DNA of 24,275 nt from an uncultured Ruminococcus sp. GTDB taxonomy: Bacteria; Bacillota; Clostridia; Oscillospirales; Ruminococcaceae. Under the pieces are notes generated by a model, which searched no databases, was not told where the DNA came from, and saw nothing but the letters and a program-made list of their open reading frames with translations. The stretch spans positions 1 through 24,275 of the forward strand of contig USNJ01000007.1 in NCBI GenBank assembly GCA_900556055.1. The letters run 5' to 3'. The position numbers were made by a program, and so were the translations under genes. Numbering within the stretch: the first letter of the stretch is position 1; each line of letters begins with the position of its first letter. Below, one piece after another: positions 14,704-20,422 of this stretch.

Positions 14704-15465
14704 TTAGCCTCTCTTCTTGGAGATTACAGCAGCAGCGCCTGCAACAGCCATAACTGTTACGATTGCAGCAGCAGTTGTGTTGCCTGTCTTAGCAGGAGCT
14801 TCATCTGTTGCAGCAGCTGTTGTCTCAGCAGCGTCAGCGGAAGCATCAGCAGCTGTTGTCTCCTCAGCAGGAGCAGCCTCTGTCTCAGCAGCCTCTGTCT
14901 CAGCAGGAGCAGCCTCAGTTGCAGCAGCCTCACCGCTCATGATAGCACCGCTCTCTTCTTCGGAAACTCTCTTGATCTCACCCTCGGGAGAACCGGAAGA
15001 AAGTGTAGCGGACTTGATGATAACATCGTTGACCTGGAAAGCAAGACCTGCGGACTCATCCTCATTGCCGTCAGCATCAACATAGCCCTTGAAGGACTGC
15101 CATGTAGCCTCAGGAACAACGAACTCAACAGATGTTACATCAGGAGCAACGATGAAGAAACCGTCTTCCTTAGCAACTGCTGTATCGGATGTAAGCTGAT
15201 CTGTGATCTGATCCCAGGAAACGCAGATATTCATAGGCTTCAGAACGTAGTTGCCCTTGCCAACGGGGGGATCGTGTCTCTCAACCTCGAGAACTACCTT
15301 AACATCGCCGCCGATAGCTTCGAACTCAGCCTTAGGGATAGTAGTACTTGCGGACCAACCGCCTGTGTACTCTGTGTTCATGTCAAATGCGAATGCACTT
15401 ACTGCCATTGCGGAAACAGCAACTGCTGCTGCAGCAATACCGGCGAAAATCTTACTGATCTTCAT
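14704..15465 (-). CDS. Secreted, C-terminally anchored surface protein (paralog 2)
   Basis: 253 residues. Signal peptide at 1-27 (MKISKIFAGIAAAAVAVSAM..., cleavage after AFA), then a domain of about 150 residues (GGWSASTTIPKAEFEAIGGD, VKVVLEVERHDPPVGKGNYV, NICVSWDQITDQL, DVTSVEFVVPEATWQSFKGY). The pattern of alternating hydrophobic strands suggests a beta-sandwich. A stalk of TEAAPAETEAA units follows, then APAKTGN, a hydrophobic helix and KKRG. The last 35 residues are almost the same as in paralogs 1 and 3, while the N-terminal domains differ. GGAGG lies 9 nt before the ATG. It has its own promoter and terminator. The ligand is unknown: polysaccharide binding or an adhesin role would fit a gut fibre-degrading genus, but no motif proves it. 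Confidence 0.85.
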   Translation of the reverse strand: MKISKIFAGIAAAAVAVSAMAVSAFAFDMNTEYTGGWSASTTIPKAEFEAIGGDVKVVLEVERHDPPVGKGNYVLKPMNICVSWDQITDQLTSDTAVAKEDGFFIVAPDVTSVEFVVPEATWQSFKGYVDADGNEDESAGLAFQVNDVIIKSATLSSGSPEGEIKRVSEEESGAIMSGEAAATEAAPAETEAAETEAAPAEETTAADASADAAETTAAATDEAPAKTGNTTAAAIVTVMAVAGAAAVISKKRG

Positions 15466-15487
15466 AAAAAATCTCCTCCATTTTTCA

Positions 15488-15503
15488 GCGGATATTTATC
15501 CGC
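15488..15503 (-). promoter_or_regulatory. Leader hairpin before paralog 2 ribosome binding site
   Basis: GCGGATA (15488-15494) and TATCCGC (15497-15503) form a 7-bp stem 7 nt upstream of the GGAGG. It could affect message stability or translation. Confidence 0.45.
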
Positions 15504-15518
15504 CATTTTTATAATTGC

Positions 15519-15547
15519 ATTATAACATTATTTTCAGAAAAGAACAA
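15519..15547 (-). promoter_or_regulatory. Promoter of paralog 2
   Basis: Minus strand TTGTTC (15547-15542), 17-bp spacer and perfect TATAAT (15524-15519). Beyond it, 15548-15712 is A/T-rich with no gene. Confidence 0.75.
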
Positions 15548-15712
15548 CATATTTTTTTCACAATATCTGCGGTTTTATATTGAATAATATTGTGCATATC
15601 AAACAAACAAGCTGTGCTTTTCTGACAAAATGTAAATTTTTTCATGCAAAATTATATTAAATAGGTCCAAAAGTCGTTTTATTTGCAGAGATCCTGCCTG
15701 CATCTAACCGCT

Positions 15713-15756
15713 GAAAGAAAAGAAATGCTGTACAGCCATTTCTGACCGTACAGCAT
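15713..15756 (-). terminator. Terminator of paralog 3
   Basis: ATGCTGTAC (15725-15733) pairs with GTACAGCAT (15748-15756), followed on the minus strand by a T-rich run, TTTCTTTTCTTTC. Confidence 0.8.
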
Positions 15757-15796
15757 CATAAAAAGCATCACTTAATGCAGTGTTTCAGAAGAAAAA

Positions 15797-16447
15797 TTAC
15801 TTTCTCTTTCTGGAAACTACAGCAGCAGCACCGGCAACAGCCATAACGCCTGCGATTGCAGCAGCAGCTGTGTTGCCTGTCTTAGCAGGAGCTTCATCTG
15901 TTGCAGCAGCTGTCTCAGCGGGAGCAGCCTCTGTTTCAGCAGGAGCAGCCTCTGTCTCAGCTGCAGCAGCATCGCCAAGACCGGAAACTGTGAATGTGAC
16001 AGAGAGAGACTCGTTTACAGGAGTAGCCTGGTTTACACCGGGATCATCCTTAGTATCGGAGTACATGTTGTAGATATCGATTCTGAAGTTGCCCTTTTCC
16101 TCGATATCGCCGTAGAGGATCTTAGAACCGTCAACGGAGATCTCTGCGCCGTCAACCTCAACCTTGTCGAGTGTTGCAACAGCATCAGGATAGTTAGCAT
16201 ACATCTGATCGAAGTCGATTACGAATACGCCGAAATCGCCAGCACCTGCAACAGCAGTAGAGGTCAGAGTGTATGTACCGTCGCCTGTAACCTCAACGGA
16301 AGAATCCCAGTCCTGGAAGGACCATGTGCTGTCTGTGAAACCGAGCTTTGCAACTACGGGCTCATCGATAGCAAATGCGGAAACTGCCATAGCGGAAACT
16401 GCAACTGCGCCGCTTACAGCAGCGGCAATAAGCTTATTAACCTTCAT
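15797..16447 (-). CDS. Secreted, C-terminally anchored surface protein (paralog 3)
   Basis: 216 residues. Signal peptide at 1-26 (MKVNKLIAAAVSGAVAVSAM..., cleavage after AFA), then a compact domain of about 130 residues (VVAKLGFTDSTWSFQDWDSS, VEVTGDGTYTL, FGVFVIDFDQMYANYPDAVA, GNFRIDIYNMYSD, ESLSVTFTVSGL). The opening segment with W-S-x-Q-D-W-x-x-S is a pattern I associate with carbohydrate-binding-like modules of ruminococcal secreted proteins. That is an impression, not a family match. A short AETEAAPAETA stalk leads to APAKTGN, a hydrophobic helix and a basic RKRK end. Start 16447: GAAAGGA lies 8 nt upstream and would touch the ATG at 16456. It has its own promoter and terminator. Confidence 0.85.
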   Translation of the reverse strand: MKVNKLIAAAVSGAVAVSAMAVSAFAIDEPVVAKLGFTDSTWSFQDWDSSVEVTGDGTYTLTSTAVAGAGDFGVFVIDFDQMYANYPDAVATLDKVEVDGAEISVDGSKILYGDIEEKGNFRIDIYNMYSDTKDDPGVNQATPVNESLSVTFTVSGLGDAAAAETEAAPAETEAAPAETAAATDEAPAKTGNTAAAAIAGVMAVAGAAAVVSRKRK

Positions 16448-16568
16448 GAAAAACATCCTTTCATAAAATGAAGTATAGTATAATTACCCCGCCTGTGCAG
16501 ACGGATAATCACCGAAATTAAAATGAAAGCATCTGAAAACGATTTCCGCCTTCATTATTTATAAGAAC

Positions 16569-16597
16569 ATTATAACGCTTTTTTTAAAAAAAATCTA
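16569..16597 (-). promoter_or_regulatory. Promoter of paralog 3
   Basis: Minus strand perfect TATAAT (16574-16569) with a weak -35 TAGATT (16597-16592) at 17-bp spacing. The spacer is a T8A7 tract that would be bent. The leader is about 115 nt. Confidence 0.6.
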
Positions 16598-16679
16598 TAT
16601 CCAATTTGTATTAATATAATCGCACTGCCTTGTGCATTTTAACTATTTTAACCAAGCAAAGCAGGATATCCGCTGCGGA

Positions 16680-16805
16680 TCAGCGTTTATTTCTCTTTTT
16701 AAGGATGATAGTTACAGCCGCAAGCACCGCAGGAACAAGATAAGCCGCCAGTTCGGGATTGCCCGTTTCGGGAAGTGCGGTCTGCGTCAGGATCTGCATC
16801 ATCAT
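16680..16805 (-). pseudogene. 41-residue LPETG sorting-signal remnant or mini-protein
   Basis: The reading frame encodes MMMQILTQTA, then LPETGN (residues 11-16), a hydrophobic helix (about 19-35) and KKRNKR. That is a complete canonical cell-wall sorting signal with no signal peptide and no stalk. It most likely is the 3' stump of a deleted LPXTG surface protein. A translated mini-protein is possible, because AAGGGGA (16820-16814) lies 8 nt before the ATG at 16805. A longer frame starts at 16865, but that extension runs through the terminator of the next gene upstream and has no ribosome binding site. It has no promoter of its own and would need read-through. Confidence 0.6.
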
Positions 16806-16821
16806 GTCGAATTTCCCCTTT

Positions 16822-16862
16822 AAATCAAACAAACCGCCCCTTGCGGAAACCGCAGGGAGCGG
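16822..16862 (-). terminator. Terminator of the stalk-only surface protein
   Basis: Two 13-nt arms (16834-16846 and 16850-16862) pair at 12 of 13 positions on the minus-strand RNA, counting one G-U, around a 3-nt loop. TTTGTTTGATTT follows. Confidence 0.88.
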
Positions 16863-16885
16863 CATTTTGCGGAATAAACCGTAAA

Positions 16886-17194
16886 TTACTTGTTAGCCTT
16901 CTTAGCAACGATTGCAGCAGCAGCCAGTGCAACAGGGATAACAGCCAGAGCAACAGGAGCGTTGCCTGTAGGAATGTTCTCTACGGGAGCAACAGCAGTT
17001 GTCTCAGCGGGAGCAGCCTCAGTAGCAGGAGCTGTTGTCTCCTCGGGAGCAGCTGTGATAACCTCAGTCTCTACGGGAGTAGTCTGGATCTCGTCAGGAG
17101 TCTCAGTCTTGCCCTGTGCGAAAGCTGTGCAAGCCAGCATAGAAACAGCCATAACAGATGCTGCAGCAGCAGCGAAAATCTTCTTTGTTCTCAT
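16886..17194 (-). CDS. Stalk-only secreted anchored protein
   Basis: 102 residues, with no folded domain. A signal peptide (MRTKKIFAAAAASVMAVSML..., cleavage after AFA) is followed by about 45 residues of Glu/Thr/Pro/Ala stalk (TPVETEVITAAPEETTAPAT), then NIPTGN, a hydrophobic helix and a KKANK end. It is thus the same layout as the three larger paralogs without a cargo domain. The TG-N motif is a further variant (IPTG). An alternative reading is a lipoprotein, because the signal peptide contains MLAC, but the expected -3 leucine is missing. Start 17194 is chosen for GGAGG 8 nt upstream. It has its own promoter and terminator. The role is unknown: a surface spacer, a decoy or a cell-wall structural protein are all possible. 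Confidence 0.8.
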   Translation of the reverse strand: MRTKKIFAAAAASVMAVSMLACTAFAQGKTETPDEIQTTPVETEVITAAPEETTAPATEAAPAETTAVAPVENIPTGNAPVALAVIPVALAAAAIVAKKANK

Positions 17195-17256
17195 TGTTAT
17201 TTCCTCCATTTTGTTTAATATTTGTAGTTAAAGCTTCAACTCATAACTATGGCTAT

Positions 17257-17286
17257 ATTATAACACAACATCTCAATTTCATTCAA
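17257..17286 (-). promoter_or_regulatory. Promoter of the stalk-only protein
   Basis: Minus strand TTGAAT (17286-17281), 18-bp spacer and perfect TATAAT (17262-17257). Confidence 0.7.
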
Positions 17287-17402
17287 CTGTCCAAACGTAC
17301 AATTTTGCCCTATTTTGCTTATTTTTTTTATGCGATTTGTCAAATTCAAACTTTTTTGCATTTCAAATTGAAATTTTGGTTACAAATTGGGAACAAATCA
17401 TA

Positions 17403-17672
17403 TTACGGATCGGATGCGGCAAACTGCGGCAGATCCGCATAAAAATCCTTGTTCATGATGATAAAATGAACCTTTCCGCCGCTTTCTTCGGCATAAAACA
17501 TGGTCATAGGCTCGCTGTTCATAAGGTCATAGCTGTTTTTCCATGCGATGCAGCAGCCTGTTATAAGCAGCGCCGCAAGCAGCATGAATTCTGTCCACAT
17601 TATTATCCTGCGCTTTATCCGCCTGCTTTTTTCCATTTTAACAAAAAACATTCCTTTTATACTTCCAAGCAT
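17403..17672 (-). CDS. Small single-pass membrane protein downstream of spoIIP
   Basis: Up to 89 residues, not recognised. A basic N-terminus (EKSRRIKRRI) leads into one hydrophobic helix (MWTEFMLLAALLITGCCIAW), then about 45 polar residues with FYAEESGGKVHFIIMNKDFY. Topology would be N-in, C-out, or a secreted lipoprotein-like form given the GCC motif. The first ATG (17672) is 1 nt after the spoIIP stop, so it is almost certainly on the same message. The start is uncertain: ATGs at 17651 and 17636 are alternatives, and no site is well spaced for any of them. No terminator is visible downstream. Confidence 0.6.
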   Translation of the reverse strand: MLGSIKGMFFVKMEKSRRIKRRIIMWTEFMLLAALLITGCCIAWKNSYDLMNSEPMTMFYAEESGGKVHFIIMNKDFYADLPQFAASDP

Positions 17673-17673
17673 T

Positions 17674-18777
17674 TTACTTTTCCGCCAGCGATGCCAGCGC
17701 CTTTCCTATAATCTCGCCCGAATACAGTGCTTCATCAAGACTGTTTCCGTGGCTTCCGACCTCAATAAGCAGCGAGCCCGTTGTCAGATCCTGATTATAT
17801 CGCCTGTAATCGAAAAGGATCGGACGTGTTATACCCTCGGCGGCATTCTCGAGTGACTGCTGAAGATCGGCTGCAAATCCCAGATTTTTCAGATAATCGG
17901 GCATATCCATAGTTCCGTCATCCGCACCGCAGATTATCATGAGCTGAGCGGCATTTTTCCCGTTTATTTCGGCGACAGGCGCAACACGCAGCCCGTCCTC
18001 GGTTTCAATTGCATCACGGTGGATATCCAGCACTATCTTTATATCGGGATATTTTTCCAGCGCATCCGCCACTGTGACGGCACTCCGTTCATACGAACCG
18101 TTATAGGACGGATAATCATGCAGGGTGACATCATGCACAACGCCGATCCCCGCTTTTTCCAGCTCCTCCGCTATCTTATCGCCGACAGCAGCCATATTCT
18201 GCGACAGATCCTGAGTGCGGCAGGAGCGTGAGCTGTCGTAAGTATCGGATGGGGAAGGCTCGAAGCATTCGGTGGTATGGGTGTGCATTATCATGACCTG
18301 GACCGATCCATCGGCAGTGAGGGTGAAATCTGCGCCTTTTTCTGCGGCTGCGAGGACATCCTCATTCGGGAGCGAAGTCAGATTTCTGATCTGCCCCGAG
18401 GGTAGGTCTATGTATTCATCGCCCGAAGCATGTCCGTATGTGCGCCTTTCGATATGCCCGGGATTTTCGGAAGGATCATTCGGGATATCATCTGCATTTT
18501 CCTCATTTTCGATATGCGATTCCTCGTCAGCCGATGACGGGCGGGATATTTTTCCGTAGGAAACGGGAGTGAAGCTGAGATCGGCAGCAGGCGATGTTTC
18601 GGGGATATCATCAGGGGGGACATCAGCGGGATATCTGCCCGAAGCGGCGGCAGCGGCAGCGAGAGCGAGCGTTTCGGGGTCGGGTCTGGGTACGGCTGCC
18701 ATAGTGCCGATAACGGCGGCAGAAGCGGCAGCGAGGCAGAAAAGACCTTTGAGTTTTCTTTTAACATAGCGATTCAT
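17674..18777 (-). CDS. spoIIP: Stage II sporulation protein P (SpoIIP), cell-wall hydrolase
   Basis: In spore-formers SpoIIP is a membrane-anchored amidase/endopeptidase that works with SpoIID and SpoIIM to degrade peptidoglycan during engulfment. The 367 residues begin with a basic stretch and a membrane helix (about 11-29), followed by a long disordered Pro/Asp/Glu region to about 155. The catalytic domain has VMIMHTHTTE (161-170, likely zinc ligand His165 and Glu170), YNGSYERS (225-232), LDIHRD (250-255, His253), MIICG (280-284), FDYRRYNQDL (322-331) and LLIEVGSHGN (336-345, catalytic Glu339). All key residues appear intact. AAAGGG lies 9 nt before the ATG. The promoter (TATAAT at 18818-18813) has a poor -35. 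Confidence 0.93.
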   Translation of the reverse strand: MNRYVKRKLKGLFCLAAASAAVIGTMAAVPRPDPETLALAAAAAASGRYPADVPPDDIPETSPAADLSFTPVSYGKISRPSSADEESHIENEENADDIPNDPSENPGHIERRTYGHASGDEYIDLPSGQIRNLTSLPNEDVLAAAEKGADFTLTADGSVQVMIMHTHTTECFEPSPSDTYDSSRSCRTQDLSQNMAAVGDKIAEELEKAGIGVVHDVTLHDYPSYNGSYERSAVTVADALEKYPDIKIVLDIHRDAIETEDGLRVAPVAEINGKNAAQLMIICGADDGTMDMPDYLKNLGFAADLQQSLENAAEGITRPILFDYRRYNQDLTTGSLLIEVGSHGNSLDEALYSGEIIGKALASLAEK

Positions 18778-18935
18778 TTTATCGATCCCTTTCCGTAAAG
18801 TCCTTTTGTATTATTATAGTACGGAAAGGAAAAATTTATGCGGGCATACCGAAAATAAATCTGATGACAGCATCAAATGCGCAAAACCGTGCAAACAGCA
18901 CAAACTTTGAATTGGCTGATCTGGCGACAGACTGA

Positions 18936-19742
18936 TTAAAGTAACTCTACTTTAATATCATTTAATCTTAACTCAGCTATCTCCTTTTCTGTAAATACCC
19001 CTTTTGATACGGTGACTTTTTTTAATTTGGGAAGATTAATAATTTCATTAATATTTATAGCTATATTTGAACAATGTTCAATTGTTATTTCTTCAAGACT
19101 AACACATTTATCAGAAAAAGAACACGTTTGAATATTCTGATTGTTTTTTAAAGCTAAATATTTCAATTCATTTAAATCAATATCAAGAAATGAAATGTCA
19201 CTATTCATTATACTCAATGTGTTTAAAGCAGTCAAATCAGCAATAAGACTAACATTTTCCTCCTTTACCCCATTAAGGGATAAAAATTTCAAAGATTTTA
19301 ATTTTTCAATTCCATTTATACTATATATTTTTACGTCATAAGAAATAAAACTGAAATTCAAATTTTCCAATTGTTCCATTTCAGAAAAATAAGTCAGATT
19401 ATCAAAAGTGCTATTCGTAACATCAAAACTTTTTAATTTATTGCAATTTTTTAGTGGAGCCCAATCACCACTATATTTAAGAATACTCAAATTGGTTAAA
19501 TTCTTTTTGTTTTTAACAAAATCTATATTTTCTGCTTCACAATTTCGAATTACCAAACTGTTAATAAATGGCATTGTTTGCAATTTTTTTGCATCTTCAT
19601 TTGTACAATTATCTAAAAAGACTTCGGTACAAAATCTAAAATAACATCTTCCATCTAACTTTACTATATTTGCGGCAATGAATATACTGATTGCAGCTAA
19701 TAAACATAAAATTATTTTTTTGTGCTTAATATTGAAAATCAA
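18936..19742 (-). CDS. Leucine-rich-repeat-like membrane-anchored protein, probably acquired
   Basis: 268 residues. A basic N-terminus with a hydrophobic helix at about 8-26 (KIILCLLAAISIFIAANIV) suggests export with membrane anchoring. The rest has repeating leucine-rich units of about 21-24 residues (LTNLSILKYSG, LENLNFSF, LKSLKFLSLNG, LNTLSIMNSDIS, LKYLALKNNQNI, LEEITIEHCSNI), a protein-binding scaffold. The start is TTG at 19742, with AGGAG 8 nt upstream. The gene is far richer in A/T than all neighbours, and it sits beside an insertion-sequence remnant, so horizontal transfer is likely. A terminator hairpin ends directly before its ribosome binding site, and I see no promoter of its own. 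The role is unknown. Confidence 0.8.
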   Translation of the reverse strand: MIFNIKHKKIILCLLAAISIFIAANIVKLDGRCYFRFCTEVFLDNCTNEDAKKLQTMPFINSLVIRNCEAENIDFVKNKKNLTNLSILKYSGDWAPLKNCNKLKSFDVTNSTFDNLTYFSEMEQLENLNFSFISYDVKIYSINGIEKLKSLKFLSLNGVKEENVSLIADLTALNTLSIMNSDISFLDIDLNELKYLALKNNQNIQTCSFSDKCVSLEEITIEHCSNIAININEIINLPKLKKVTVSKGVFTEKEIAELRLNDIKVELL

Positions 19743-19755
19743 TTACTTCACTCCT

Positions 19756-19795
19756 AAAAAAGCTGCCATAGAACAAATCAATATCTATGGCAGCT
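19756..19795 (-). terminator. Terminator-like hairpin abutting the LRR gene ribosome binding site
   Basis: AGCTGCCATAGA (19761-19772) pairs perfectly with TCTATGGCAGCT (19784-19795), followed on the minus strand by TTTTTT and then AGGAG. It can act as a terminator, an attenuator, or a stem occluding the ribosome binding site. Confidence 0.75.
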
Positions 19796-19799
19796 AAAA

Positions 19800-20370
19800 T
19801 TACTAAGGACTCGCTGAATAAATCCCTCATCAAAACCACACAGCACCCGAAATTTCGTCTAAATGAGCATTTCTACGAAAATCAAGTCAAAATCAGCGTT
19901 AAATCCTCACTTTTTCTACCCCAAACAGGGCTTTTACCCTCAAAAGGGTATAGTTATCCCGCAATCGGACGGAAATCTTTTTGAACACGCTTCACCATTA
20001 ACAGATTTGCACAGGCAAACAGCACGTTCAGCTTATTGAAATTCTTTGCAAGTCCCTTGTATCTTACCTTTCGGAAATTAAATGTATCCTTGATATATTT
20101 GAATGCGTGTTCAACCTTGCAGCGTACTGCGGATTTTCTGTAATCAATATATCTTTCCCAATCAACTGCATTATCCGATACCTTAGGAAGGCTTTTGGGA
20201 CGGCGGTTTATGCGGTATTCTATGCTTGAAAGATGTTCGTCATTTATGATTTCTTCACGCTTTTCTATGCCGATATATCCCGAATCTCCGTAAACTACCT
20301 CATCATCCTCCCGTATCAGCTTATGTGCCTCTGTTATGTCGTGAACGTTTGCTGATGTTGCTGTAATTGA
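19800..20370 (-). mobile_element. 5'-truncated IS5-type insertion sequence remnant
   Basis: This holds the C-terminal part of a transposase plus a noncoding 3' end. The coding part runs from about 20370 to 19954 on the minus strand. It includes SANVHDITEAHKLI, YGDSGYIG (second catalytic Asp) and RCKVEHAFKYIKDTF (catalytic Glu). The VEHAFKYIK...RYKGLAKN...LFACANL pattern matches the IS5 group. The N-terminal part with the first catalytic Asp is absent: the frame continues upstream into sequence from the end of glgP. The element cannot transpose by itself. The likely outer end lies near 19803-19825 (starting AGGACTCGCTGAATAA); the matching inverted repeat on the other side was lost. Confidence 0.8.
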
Positions 20371-20371
20371 A

Positions 20372-20395
20372 GGAGGACCACTTTCGTGATCCTCC
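20372..20395 (-). terminator. glgP terminator stem, cut at the IS junction
   Basis: The 10-nt arms 20372-20381 and 20386-20395 pair around a GAAA tetraloop (minus-strand RNA), with one G-U. Only two T follow on the minus strand before IS-derived sequence begins, so the T-run seems to have been lost. Confidence 0.7.
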
Positions 20396-20422
20396 CAAAA
20401 ATCAGCTGTTCCCGTCGGCTTA

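Noticed and set aside
16806..16865. Longer 61-residue version of the LPETG mini-protein
   Set aside because: Its N-terminal part would be encoded by the terminator stem of the preceding gene, and it lacks a ribosome binding site. The start at 16805 is better.
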